Shown here: in pieces, positions 1 to 7,750 of the stretch
Numbering within the stretch: the stretch's first letter is position 1
Layout: every line of letters begins with the position of its first letter
Source of the DNA: Candidatus Methylomirabilota bacterium
GTDB taxonomy: Bacteria; Methylomirabilota; Methylomirabilia; Methylomirabilales; 2-02-FULL-66-22
Assembly: GCA_026387775.1 (NCBI GenBank)
Contig: JAPLLC010000086.1
Coordinates: forward strand, 1-48,565
Direction of reading: 5' to 3'
Length of the DNA stretch: 48,565 nucleotides
Program-made: the position numbers and the translations under genes
The notes under the pieces: model-generated
What the model was told of the DNA's origin: nothing
What the model saw: the letters and a program-made list of their open reading frames with translations, nothing else
Databases searched by the model: none

Positions 1-1110
1 GTGACCCTGGCCGAGATGGGGGACAAGACCCAGCTCCTGGCCATGGCCTTCGCTACCCGCTTCCCCGCGAAGACCGTCCTGTCGGCGGTCTTCGTCGCGA
101 CACTCTTGAACCACGCCCTCGCGGTGGCAGCGGGGCGACTCCTCACCACCATCATCCCGCTGGAGCTCATCTCGTTCGTGGCCGCCCTGTCCTTCATCCT
201 CTTTGGCCTGTGGACCATCCGGGGCGACACGCTCGAGGGGGAGGATCAACAGCGCTCCGGCTACGGCCCGTTCGTCACGGTGGCCATCGCATTCTTCATC
301 GCGGAACTCGGCGACAAGACACAACTCGCCACGATCAGCCTAGCCGTCAAGTACACCGACCCGATCGCCGTCCTCCTTGGCACCACGACGGGGATGGTGC
401 TGGCGGACGGGTTCGGAATCATCATCGGGATCGTCCTCGGCAAGCGCATCCCCGACGCTGTGATCCGCCTCGTCTCCGCCGGAATCTTCATCTTCTTCGG
501 CCTTGCGGGGGCCGCAACTGTTCTCCCCGCGTGGCTGCCGCTGGCCGGGAGCGCCGTCGTGCTGTTCGCCTTCACCGTAGCTACCCTTGCGGCCGCCCAC
601 TATCTCATCATCCACCGCCGGCGCCAGGATGCTCAGCCGCAGGCTCCCCGCGCAGCCCGGGGAGTCTTGGATCGACTCTCGCAGTCGCTCTTCGCGCTGC
701 TGCTCTTGATCGGCTGGGTGGCCAGTCTGGGGCTCTCCACACCACTCGCGGCCTACGACCACTGGATCACATTCGTGCTGCTCGGCGGGCTCGGGTGGAA
801 GCTGATCCACGGGGCGGTGCGACCCGGTCAGGTGTCGCTGCGCATCACCTCCCCGCTGATCTATTCGATCCTGATCCTGGCCGCGCTCACCAGCGCTCAG
901 GCTTTTCTGGCGGGGTTTCCCCTCTCCCTGGCGATCGTTCCGATCAGCGTGCTCCTCTCGGCGGTCGCCCTGTTGGTCTGCGTCCCCTTCCTGGCCCGCC
1001 ATACGACCAGCGACCGGCTCCGGCGCATCGGCCGGTATCGCATCGAGATCGCCAGCGGCCTCGTCCTCATCGGAATCGCCCTAAAGGTCCTGATCGAGCA
1101 TCTGGCTTAG
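1..1110 (+). CDS. GDT1/TMEM165 (UPF0016) cation transporter fused to a degenerate MntP-like domain, 5' end cut by window
   Basis: Predicted inner-membrane Mn2+/Ca2+ exporter. The N-terminal ~205 residues carry both signature motifs of the UPF0016 family, EMGDKT (residues 5-10) and ELGDKT (102-107), in two internally repeated membrane blocks. Family members have about ten more residues before the first motif, so the true start lies upstream of the window and GTG at 1 is only the first codon seen. After a basic, proline-rich linker (about 205-222), residues 224-369 resemble the C-terminal two thirds of manganese exporter MntP: the DHWITFVLL segment and the closing GLVLIGIALKVLIEHL both fit. The MntP aspartate of the TSLDA motif is replaced (TSAQA, Gln300), and the TM1 segment with the other aspartate is missing. 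The metal role fits the following Fur, DtxR and FeoB genes. The GDT1 assignment is secure; the MntP assignment is by recalled similarity. Confidence 0.85.
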   Translation: MTLAEMGDKTQLLAMAFATRFPAKTVLSAVFVATLLNHALAVAAGRLLTTIIPLELISFVAALSFILFGLWTIRGDTLEGEDQQRSGYGPFVTVAIAFFIAELGDKTQLATISLAVKYTDPIAVLLGTTTGMVLADGFGIIIGIVLGKRIPDAVIRLVSAGIFIFFGLAGAATVLPAWLPLAGSAVVLFAFTVATLAAAHYLIIHRRRQDAQPQAPRAARGVLDRLSQSLFALLLLIGWVASLGLSTPLAAYDHWITFVLLGGLGWKLIHGAVRPGQVSLRITSPLIYSILILAALTSAQAFLAGFPLSLAIVPISVLLSAVALLVCVPFLARHTTSDRLRRIGRYRIEIASGLVLIGIALKVLIEHLA

Positions 1111-1235
1111 CAGGCTGCTGAAATAGGCCCATCTGCGGCGTTGGCGCGCTCGCGCGGCGCTGCGGCGTACGCGTAAGTACGCCTCGCACCTCGCATCGGG
1201 CACCGCCTGGCATCTGGACCTTTTTGAGCAGCCTG
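1111..1235. repeat. Palindromic intergenic repeat element (REP/MITE-like)
   Basis: The element begins right after the preceding stop codon. Its ends are imperfect inverted repeats: CAGGCTGCTGAAATAGGCC at the left and the reverse complement CAGGCTGCTCAAAAAGGTCC at the right. The centre holds a smaller palindrome, GCGTAC..GTACGC. It has no coding capacity. A further partial end (TTTTTCAGCAGCC, 1248-1260) directly follows, as if a second copy abutted it. Similar CAGGCTGCT-ended palindromes are common dispersed elements in GC-rich environmental bacteria, but the copy number here is unknown. It could also serve as the transcription terminator for the transporter. Confidence 0.7.
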
Positions 1236-1330
1236 CGCGAAAGCGGGTTTTTCAGCAGCCAGGTTCATCGAAGGAAGGTCTGCTTGTCGGCATATTCTCG
1301 CTCCCTGCCGCACGCCGTTCGGATTCGGGC

Positions 1331-1359
1331 TTGACAGTCACGACAGGGTCCGGTAGCGT
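1331..1359 (+). promoter_or_regulatory. Sigma-70-like promoter of fur
   Basis: A perfect -35 TTGACA (1331-1336) is followed after exactly 17 bp by TAGCGT (1354-1359), a weak -10. The same TTGACA-N17-TAGCGT arrangement recurs at 40000-40028. The Fur box lies just downstream. Confidence 0.5.
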
Positions 1360-1371
1360 GTGAGAGGATAT

Positions 1372-1386
1372 TGAAAGTCATTTTCA
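1372..1386. promoter_or_regulatory. Fur box (7-1-7 inverted repeat) upstream of fur
   Basis: TGAAAGTCATTTTCA matches the Fur consensus TGATAATNATTATCA at 11 of 14 defined positions. It lies in an AT-rich patch 13 bp before the fur start and downstream of the predicted -10. This fits autoregulation of the fur-dtxR-feoB operon by its own first gene. Confidence 0.7.
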
Positions 1387-1399
1387 TATTGGAGCAGCC

Positions 1400-1906
1400 A
1401 TGATCGCACCAGATTCGGGCGTCCAGGGCTTTGCCGACTACCTGGCCCGCGCGGGCCTCAAGAGCACCCGCCAGCGGGAGCGGATCGTGCGCGCCTTCTT
1501 CGCCGCCGGCCGCCACACCAGCGCCGAGGAGCTCTACCACCAGATCCGGGTCCAGGAACCCTGCATCGGCCTGGTCACGGTCTACCGAACCCTCAAGCTG
1601 CTCCGCCAGGCCGGCCTGGCCACGGAGCGCGCGTTCGGCGACGGCTACGCCCGGTTCGATCCCACCCCGGCCGACCTGACGCACCACCATCTGATCTGCA
1701 CCCGCTGCGGCATGGTCCAGGAATTTCAGGACAAGGACCTGCGCGTCTTGGGACGGAAGGTCGCGCGGTCTCTGCGCTTTACCATCACGGAACACAAGCT
1801 CGAACTCTACGGGCTCTGCCGCGATTGCGGGCGCGCGGAGCGAGATCGCCCACAGTCGAACTCACGGACGGCTCGTTTTGGCTCAAGAGGGGAGGCCCGG
1901 CCATGA
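1400..1906 (+). CDS. fur: Fur-family metalloregulator
   Basis: Metal-dependent transcription repressor of the Fur family. The 168-residue protein has the N-terminal winged helix (TVYRTLKLLRQAGL is the recognition-helix region), then the metal-binding dimerisation half with a His-rich HHH motif, CTRC, an EHKLELYG stretch and a second CxxC (CRDC). The two CxxC pairs indicate a structural zinc site. The start is the first ATG; the preceding GGAGCAGCC gives a usable ribosome-binding site. The stop overlaps the next regulator by four bases (ATGA). The Fur box upstream suggests autoregulation, and linkage to feoB favours an iron sensor. Fur, Mur and PerR roles cannot be told apart from sequence alone. 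Confidence 0.9.
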   Translation: MIAPDSGVQGFADYLARAGLKSTRQRERIVRAFFAAGRHTSAEELYHQIRVQEPCIGLVTVYRTLKLLRQAGLATERAFGDGYARFDPTPADLTHHHLICTRCGMVQEFQDKDLRVLGRKVARSLRFTITEHKLELYGLCRDCGRAERDRPQSNSRTARFGSRGEARP

Positions 1907-2577
1907 ATGACGCGACGGGCCCGGGCCTCACCGACGAGCTCCTGGAGGATTGCCTCCAGGCCGTGCATCGGACCGTGACCCAGGGTCGCGAGGCCGCGGT
2001 CGGTGAGATCGCCGCCTTCGCCCACGTCTCTCCCACCGAGGTCGAGGCCGCGATCTCGGATCTTCGCACGCGCGGTCTGGTCGCGGCCGATCCCCCCGAC
2101 CGCATCATCCTCACGCGCGAGGGGCAGAGACTGGCCGCGGGCATCCTGCGGCGGCACCGGCTGTCGGAGCGGCTCCTGACCGACGTCCAGGGCCTCCACT
2201 GGGACCGCGTGCACGACGAGGCCATGCGGCTGGAGCACTCGCTCACACCCGAGGCCGAGGCCCGGCTGGAATCCCTCCTGAACCATCCGGAGACCTGTCC
2301 GCACGGCGCGCCCATCCCCGTCCCGGACATGAGCCCTCCTCCCCCGGCCACCCGAACGCTGGATCGGGTCGTGGCCGGCACACAAGTGCGGATCGAGCAG
2401 GTGACCGAGGAGGACGGCGCCCTCCTGCGCTACCTGGCGAGTCTCGGCCTCTTCCCGCAGGCGCGTCTCACCGTCGAGGAGGTGGCCCCCTTCGGCGGAC
2501 CGCTCCTCGTCCAGGTGAACGGCGCCCGGTATGCCATCGGCCGCGACGTGGCGGCCAAGATCCTGGTCGGGAAATGA
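1903..2577 (+). CDS. DtxR/IdeR/MntR-family metal-dependent repressor with C-terminal FeoA-like SH3 domain
   Basis: A second metalloregulator, 224 residues, close to the length of DtxR. It has a winged helix (about 15-70), a metal-binding dimerisation domain (about 75-125; HRLSERLL, then VHDEAMRLEHSL), a typical HPETCPHGAPIP loop and a C-terminal FeoA-like SH3 domain (about 150-224). By alignment from memory, Asp16, Met108, Glu111 and His112 occupy the primary metal site, while His85, Glu89 and His104 are the ancillary ligands. Met108 replaces the usual Cys (DtxR) or Glu (MntR), while Asp16 is MntR-like. The ATG at 1903 is chosen because it has a strong GAGGGGAGG ribosome-binding site and overlaps the fur stop. 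No separate feoA gene precedes feoB. Fe versus Mn sensing is unresolved. Confidence 0.85.
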   Translation: MNDATGPGLTDELLEDCLQAVHRTVTQGREAAVGEIAAFAHVSPTEVEAAISDLRTRGLVAADPPDRIILTREGQRLAAGILRRHRLSERLLTDVQGLHWDRVHDEAMRLEHSLTPEAEARLESLLNHPETCPHGAPIPVPDMSPPPPATRTLDRVVAGTQVRIEQVTEEDGALLRYLASLGLFPQARLTVEEVAPFGGPLLVQVNGARYAIGRDVAAKILVGK

Positions 2578-2596
2578 GATTCGGAAGAGGAATGTC

Positions 2597-4615
2597 GTGT
2601 CCTTGAGCTGCCACGGAGCCTTGCAGGAGTTACGGGCAGATGTCGATCTCTCCGTCGCCCTCGCCGGGAATCCCAACGTCGGCAAGTCGTGTATCTTCAA
2701 CCACCTGACCGGGATGGGCGTGGCCACGGCCAACTATCCCGGCAAGACGGTGGAGGTGCAGCTCGCCGTCACGCGGCTCGGCGACCGGAAGATCGGCATC
2801 ATCGACCTGCCCGGCACCTATGCCCTGGGGGGCGTCTCGGAGGATCAGTGGGTCGCCCGTAAGGCCCTGCTGGACGGCTCCCCGGACGCCGTGATCCTGG
2901 TCCTGGACGCCACCAATCTGGCCCGGAACCTGTACCTCGGCCTGCAGATCCTCGACCTCGGGGTACCCTTGGTCGTGGCCCTGAACATCGTGGATCAGGC
3001 CGAGGCCCGCGGCATCCGGGTGGACGCGGACCGGCTGGGCGAGATCCTGGGCTGCCCCGTCGTCCCCACCGTGGCCACCCGCGGCATCGGCCTGGACGCC
3101 GTGATGGAGGTGGTGGTGCGGCGCAACGCGCACCCCGCGCCGCTCCGGGCCCGGAACCGGTACAGCGAGGACGTGGAGGCGGCCGTCGGCAAGCTGGAGC
3201 GCCCCCTGGCCGCGCGGACCGATCGCCCGCACCGCCTCCCGCCCCGGGCCGTCGCCATGCTCCTCCTGGAGGAGGACCCCGAATTCCTCGACTGGCTCGC
3301 CGCCGCGCCGGACAGCGATGCGCTTTGCCGCCTCCGCGACGAGCTGGCCCTGGCCCTCCGGGACCTTCGCGGCGAGGAGCCGGCCCTCCTCTTGTCGCGG
3401 GAGCGGCATGGCCTAGCCGGCCTGATCGCCTCGGAAGTGGAGCATCGTGAGCGCCGGAACCCCATCCTCGCCGATCGGTTGTGGCGGTTCACCACGGCGC
3501 CGCTCACGGGTTTGCCGATCCTCGCCCTGGTTCTGGCGGGCATCTTCACTTTCCTCTTCGTGGTGGGCGACTGGCTGTCCACCGGCTTCAGCGCGTTCTG
3601 GACCGCCTACGCTTCGCCGGTCATCCGGTGGCCGTTCGTCACGCTCCTGGGGGACAACGCGCTTTCGCGCACCCTCCTCTGGGGCTTCGACGCCGGAATC
3701 AACGCGGCGCTGGCGGTCGGTATCCCCTACATCCTCACCTTCTACTTTCTGCTGGCCTTCCTGGAAGACAGCGGCTATCTGAACGCGATCGCGTTTCTCA
3801 CCGACCGCCTGATGCACAAGATGGGCCTGCACGGACGCGCCGCGATCCCGCTGGTGGCGGGTGCCGGTTGCAACGTCCCGGCCATCATGGGAACGCGTGT
3901 CCTGGGCACCATGCGCGAGCGGATCATCGCCAGCACGCTGGTGGTCCTCACCCCGTGCAGCGCCCGGACGGCGGTCATCCTGGGCGCGGTGTCCCTGACC
4001 GCCGGCTGGCGCTGGGCCCTCGTCATCTATGCCGTGACCGCGGTCATGGCCGTCCTCACCGGGGTCGGCATGCATCATTTCATGCCGGGGCGGGGGACCG
4101 GTCTGGTGATGGAGATGTTCCCGTTCCGGCGGCCGGGCCTCGGTCCCATCATCCAGAAGACCTGGTACCGCTTCCGCGAGTTCGTCGTGGTCGCCACTCC
4201 GATCATCCTGGGGGGCAGCATCGTCCTGGGGGGCCTCTACGAGACGGGACTCCTCTGGTGGTTCGCCATCCCGCTTCGCCCGATCATGGAGGGCTGGCTG
4301 GGGCTTCCCGCCGTGGCCGGGCTCACCCTGATCGTTGCCGTCCTCCGGAAGGAGCTGGCCCTGCAGCTCCTGGTCACCCTGGCCATCGCGCAGTATGGCC
4401 TGCAGGCCAAGAACCTGTTGACCTTCATGCGCCCCGACCAGATCGTCGTCTATGCCCTGGTCAACACGCTGTACGTCCCTTGTGTCGCCACTATCTCCAT
4501 CCTGGCGCGGGAGCTGGGCTGGCGGCGGGCGCTCTTGATTTCAGCCTTCACCGTGCTCCTCGCCCTCTTGGTCGGCGGGGCCGCCCGGGCCCTTTTCACC
4601 ATCTTCGGCTTCTGA
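2597..4615 (+). CDS. feoB: Ferrous iron transporter FeoB
   Basis: Inner-membrane GTP-regulated Fe2+ uptake protein, 672 residues. The N-terminal G domain has GNPNVGKS (about 24-31), the G2 threonine in PGKTVE, DLPGTYAL (G3), NIVD (G4) and an ATRG G5-like motif, followed by a helical GDI region. The membrane part carries the conserved GAGCNVPAIMGTR gate segment and PCSARTAVI. The GTG at 2597 is preferred over any upstream start because AGAGGA lies 6 bp ahead of it and the G1 motif then falls at the usual position. It follows the DtxR-like gene by 19 bp, so both regulators probably control it. No FeoC and no separate FeoA are present. Confidence 0.93.
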   Translation: MSLSCHGALQELRADVDLSVALAGNPNVGKSCIFNHLTGMGVATANYPGKTVEVQLAVTRLGDRKIGIIDLPGTYALGGVSEDQWVARKALLDGSPDAVILVLDATNLARNLYLGLQILDLGVPLVVALNIVDQAEARGIRVDADRLGEILGCPVVPTVATRGIGLDAVMEVVVRRNAHPAPLRARNRYSEDVEAAVGKLERPLAARTDRPHRLPPRAVAMLLLEEDPEFLDWLAAAPDSDALCRLRDELALALRDLRGEEPALLLSRERHGLAGLIASEVEHRERRNPILADRLWRFTTAPLTGLPILALVLAGIFTFLFVVGDWLSTGFSAFWTAYASPVIRWPFVTLLGDNALSRTLLWGFDAGINAALAVGIPYILTFYFLLAFLEDSGYLNAIAFLTDRLMHKMGLHGRAAIPLVAGAGCNVPAIMGTRVLGTMRERIIASTLVVLTPCSARTAVILGAVSLTAGWRWALVIYAVTAVMAVLTGVGMHHFMPGRGTGLVMEMFPFRRPGLGPIIQKTWYRFREFVVVATPIILGGSIVLGGLYETGLLWWFAIPLRPIMEGWLGLPAVAGLTLIVAVLRKELALQLLVTLAIAQYGLQAKNLLTFMRPDQIVVYALVNTLYVPCVATISILARELGWRRALLISAFTVLLALLVGGAARALFTIFGF

Positions 4616-4737
4616 CGGGAGTCGCGCACAGGTCTGAATCTCGATAACGACAGCTACTTTTCGTTACGTTCGCCTGTCGCGCTTGCCACCTTTTCGCGCA
4701 CCCGCTGTTCGCCTACTGCCCACACCCAAAATCCCGC

Positions 4738-4766
4738 TTGACAGTCGGCCCCTTCGGGTTTACTTT
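4738..4766 (+). promoter_or_regulatory. Promoter of the tetR-efflux operon
   Basis: TTGACA (4738-4743), a 17-bp spacer, then TACTTT (4761-4766). A perfect palindrome lies immediately downstream, where a bound repressor would block initiation. Confidence 0.55.
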
Positions 4767-4771
4767 ACTAA

Positions 4772-4783
4772 CTGACCGGTCAG
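4772..4783. promoter_or_regulatory. TetR-type operator palindrome
   Basis: The perfect 12-bp palindrome CTGACCGGTCAG lies between the -10 and the regulator start. Palindromes with a GACCGGTC core are known TetR-family operators near efflux genes, so autoregulation by the next gene is likely. Confidence 0.65.
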
Positions 4784-4799
4784 ATATTTGGAGAAACCC

Positions 4800-5561
4800 A
4801 TGCCGACGACTCTTCCCGCCCGCAACGCGCCCCGCTGGAAGCGACAGCCCGACGAGCGGCCCCATCAGATCCTCGAGGCCGCCTTCCGCGTCTTCGGCGC
4901 GCGCGGATTCCATCAGGCCACCCTCGACGACGTCGCCCGGAAGGCCGGGATCACCACGGGCACCATCTACCTTTATTTCCCCAGCAAGGCCGCGCTGTTT
5001 ACCGCCATGCTGAAGTCGCGGATCACCGCCGTGATCCCGTCCGCAGAGGCCGCCGACGGCCGCGTCGCCCCCTCGCTGGACGGTCGGCTCGCCGCCGTCG
5101 GTCGGGACGTGTACCGATTCCTCTCCAGCCCGGCCTACCTGACCATGTTCCGCACCGTGGTGAGCGAAGTTGCCCAATTTCCCGAGGTCGCCGCCCAGGT
5201 GTATCAAGAGGGCATCTTGACGGCCAACCGCCGGTTCGCCGCGGCGATCCGCGTTGCCGTTCAGGCGGGAGAGTTCCGGGACGTGGACGCCATGATCGCC
5301 GCCCGCGCCTTCATCGGCATGTTCCTGATCTTTGCTGTCAGCCAGCGATTGCTGGGCGGCGAACGGATCTACCCCATCGCGGACGATGCCGTCGTCAAGA
5401 CCGTCACCGATATCTTCCTGAACGGACTCCGGCCGCGGACGGCGCCGGACGGCGCTGATCACCCGCGACGCGGACGCCGACCATCGGTGCTCCGGCGCGG
5501 GGCCGCACCATCCGAAGACCGCCCCCGGACCAAGCGCACCGCCACAAGGAGCAGAACATGA
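4800..5561 (+). CDS. TetR/AcrR-family repressor of the adjacent efflux operon
   Basis: 253-residue TetR-family regulator. After a basic N-terminal tail, residues about 20-70 form the helix-turn-helix (ILEAAFRVFGARGFHQATLDDVARKAGI.. GTIYLYFPSK, with the typical YxYFxxK ending). The rest is an all-helical ligand-binding and dimerisation half. A Pro/Arg-rich C-terminal tail is low in complexity. ATG at 4800 is chosen over TTG at 4788 because GGAG lies 6 bp upstream of the ATG. Position and synteny match cecR before ybhGFSR in E. coli, suggesting it senses a drug-like substrate of the downstream pump. The substrate cannot be read from sequence. Confidence 0.88.
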   Translation: MPTTLPARNAPRWKRQPDERPHQILEAAFRVFGARGFHQATLDDVARKAGITTGTIYLYFPSKAALFTAMLKSRITAVIPSAEAADGRVAPSLDGRLAAVGRDVYRFLSSPAYLTMFRTVVSEVAQFPEVAAQVYQEGILTANRRFAAAIRVAVQAGEFRDVDAMIAARAFIGMFLIFAVSQRLLGGERIYPIADDAVVKTVTDIFLNGLRPRTAPDGADHPRRGRRPSVLRRGAAPSEDRPRTKRTATRSRT

Positions 5562-5603
5562 GCGGCGGCAACGGCAGCACGGACGCGGATCATCGTCGTC
5601 GTC

Positions 5604-6779
5604 GTGGTAGCAGGATTGCTGGCCTCCGGCGCCGCTCTCTGGCGCTGGTGGCAGCGTCCACCCGAGGGGATTCTCGTCGCCTCGGGAACCATCGAGGCCA
5701 CCGAGATTGCGGTGAGCTTCAAGATCCCCGGTCGGGTGATCGCACGTCCGGCGGACGAGGGCCAGCGCCTCGTCGCCGGGGACCTGGTGGCCAGGCTGGA
5801 GAGCAAGGAACTGGAAGCCGACGTGGACCGCTTGCGCGCCTCGCTGGTCGCCACCGAGACGCGGCTGCCGCAGCTCCGGACCGAGATCGCCCTCCAAGAG
5901 GCGCTAACCCGCGCCCGGATCGCCGAGGCGCAGGCTGTGCTCGCCGCCCGCGATGAGCGGCTCGCGCAACTGAAGAGCGGCTCGCGTCCCCAGGAAGTGC
6001 AGCGCGCACAGGCAGACCTGCGCCAGGAAAAGGCGACGCTCGACAACGCTGAGATCGAGTCCCGGCGGATGGATGCGCTCTACCGCGAGGGAGGCGTATC
6101 CGCCCAGGTGCGCGATGCCACCCGCACCAACCTCGACGTGGCGGTGGAGCGCCACCGGTCCGCCATCGAGCAATTCGATCTGGTGAAAGAGGGGCCTCGA
6201 CAGGAGGAGATCCGGCAGGCCGAGGCGGACGTCCGTCAGGGTCGCGCCGCTCTCCTCCAAGCACAGGCGGGCGAACTGGAGACGCTGCGGAAGCAGCAGG
6301 AGGTTGCCATCGTTCAGGCCACCGTCGCGCGGGATCGCGCCGCCCTGGCCGCTGCGGAGGCGCAGCTCGGTTACACGGTCCTCGCGAGCCCGCAGGCCGG
6401 CGTGGTTCTCCGGAAGCACGTGGAGCCCGGGGAGATGATCGCCGCGGGCACCCCCGCCGTGACGATCGCCGACCTGGGCAACATCTGGCTCAAGATCTAT
6501 ATCCCCGAGCCTCGGCTCGGCCACGTCCGGCTGGGCCAGACGGCGGTGATCACGACAGACTCCTTCCGCGGCAAGGTCTACCCCGGCAAGATCACCTTCA
6601 TCAACTCCGAGGCCGAGTTCACCCCCAAGAACGTCCAGACGCAAGAAGAGCGTGTGAAGCTGGTGTTTGCCGTGAAGATCCGCGTGGACAACCCGAACCA
6701 GGAGTTGAAACCGGGCATGCCGGCGGATGCAAGAATAGACTTGGGGACGGGCGCTGGGGGTCAGGGGTCGGGGAAATGA
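5604..6779 (+). CDS. HlyD/YbhG-like membrane fusion protein, frameshifted at its 5' end
   Basis: Periplasmic adaptor of an ABC-2 efflux pump. The frame encodes an N-terminal hydrophobic anchor, a biotinyl-lipoyl-like domain (IEATEIAVSFKIPGRV..), a long coiled-coil hairpin (about 70-240) rich in Gln/Glu/Arg/Ala, the second half of the lipoyl domain (VLASPQAGVVLRK) and a beta-barrel. The first start available in this frame is GTG 5604, which has no ribosome-binding site and cuts into the membrane anchor. A strong AAGGAG plus ATG lies at 5558, but in another frame, ending in arginine-rich nonsense. Removing one base between 5561 and 5592 joins them into a 406-residue protein. The gene therefore appears to carry one extra base, or a sequencing error. 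Its stop overlaps the first ATPase. Confidence 0.82.
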   Translation: MVAGLLASGAALWRWWQRPPEGILVASGTIEATEIAVSFKIPGRVIARPADEGQRLVAGDLVARLESKELEADVDRLRASLVATETRLPQLRTEIALQEALTRARIAEAQAVLAARDERLAQLKSGSRPQEVQRAQADLRQEKATLDNAEIESRRMDALYREGGVSAQVRDATRTNLDVAVERHRSAIEQFDLVKEGPRQEEIRQAEADVRQGRAALLQAQAGELETLRKQQEVAIVQATVARDRAALAAAEAQLGYTVLASPQAGVVLRKHVEPGEMIAAGTPAVTIADLGNIWLKIYIPEPRLGHVRLGQTAVITTDSFRGKVYPGKITFINSEAEFTPKNVQTQEERVKLVFAVKIRVDNPNQELKPGMPADARIDLGTGAGGQGSGK

Positions 6780-7750
6780 ACAGCGGCGGACATCAAGAGC
6801 ACGAGGGGCCGACGATCGAAATCCGCGCATTGACGCGGCGGTTCGGCCCCGTCACGGCCGTGGATCACCTCACCCTGACGATCCCGCGCGGGGAGCTGTT
6901 CGGCCTGGTCGGTCCGGACGGCGCCGGAAAGACCACGACCCTCCGGATGCTGGCGGGCATCCTGGCGCCAACGGAAGGCGACGCCCTCGTCGCAGGCCGC
7001 TCCGTTCGAACGCAGCCCGAGGCGGTCAAAGATCGCATCGCGTACATGTCCCAGCGATTCGGGCTCTACGGTGACCTCACCGTGCTGGAGAACCTTCTCT
7101 TCTATGCGGATCTCTTCGAGGTCTCGCGCAAGGAACGGGCGGCGCGCATCGAGCGCCTCCTGGGGTTCAGCAACCTCGCCCCGTTCAAGGATCGGCTGGC
7201 CGACAAGCTGTCGGGCGGGATGAAACAGAAGCTGGGCCTTGCCTGCGCCCTGATCCACACGCCCGAGATCGTCCTTTTGGACGAGCCCACCAACGGCGTG
7301 GATCCGGTCTCCCGCCGGGACTTCTGGCGGATCCTCTACGAGATGTTGAAGGAGGGAGTGACGATCCTGGTCACGACGGCCTATCTGGACGAGGCTGAGC
7401 GGTGCAACCGCGTCGGCCTCATGCACCAGGGGCGACTCCTGGCCCTGGATGCGCCCCGTCAGATCAAGAGCCTGATGGCGGGCGACCTGGTCGAGATCCT
7501 CGTCACCGAGGCCTGGCGGGCGCGCGAAGTCCTGGCCGGCGTCCCGGGGATCAAGAGCGTCACTCTCTTCGGCCATCACCTCCACATTGCGGTCGAGGAC
7601 GCCGCCCGCGGCCTCCCCGCCGTCCAGGCGGCCCTGGAGGCGGCCGGCCTCGCCCCGCGCGAGGCCCGACGGATCGCCCCGTCGCTGGAGGATGTCTTCA
7701 TCTCCATGGTCGAGCGCGGGAGTGGAGCGACCCATGAACGGGCGGCCTGA
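6776..7750 (+). CDS. ABC transporter ATPase (YbhF N-terminal-half type, degenerate H-loop)
   Basis: First of two separate nucleotide-binding subunits, 324 residues. Walker A is GPDGAGKTT, the Q-loop MSQRFGLY, the signature LSGGM and Walker B IVLLDEPTNGVD. The switch histidine expected after Walker B is replaced by alanine (TTAYLDEAE). After about residue 225 comes a C-terminal extension typical of drug/Na+ ABC-2 ATPases. E. coli YbhF fuses two such domains in one chain; here they are two genes overlapping by 17 bp. This subunit corresponds to the first half of YbhF. It would pair with the next gene product on the cytoplasmic face of the YbhS/YbhR-like permeases. Confidence 0.9.
   Translation: MNSGGHQEHEGPTIEIRALTRRFGPVTAVDHLTLTIPRGELFGLVGPDGAGKTTTLRMLAGILAPTEGDALVAGRSVRTQPEAVKDRIAYMSQRFGLYGDLTVLENLLFYADLFEVSRKERAARIERLLGFSNLAPFKDRLADKLSGGMKQKLGLACALIHTPEIVLLDEPTNGVDPVSRRDFWRILYEMLKEGVTILVTTAYLDEAERCNRVGLMHQGRLLALDAPRQIKSLMAGDLVEILVTEAWRAREVLAGVPGIKSVTLFGHHLHIAVEDAARGLPAVQAALEAAGLAPREARRIAPSLEDVFISMVERGSGATHERAA

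Noticed and set aside
4645-4666. Small inverted repeat TAACGA/TCGTTA after feoB
   Set aside because: Only a 6-bp AT-leaning stem with a 10-nt loop and no T run; too weak to call a terminator.
4788-4799. TTG start giving a longer TetR protein
   Set aside because: The GGAG ribosome-binding site lies inside it and is correctly spaced for ATG 4800.
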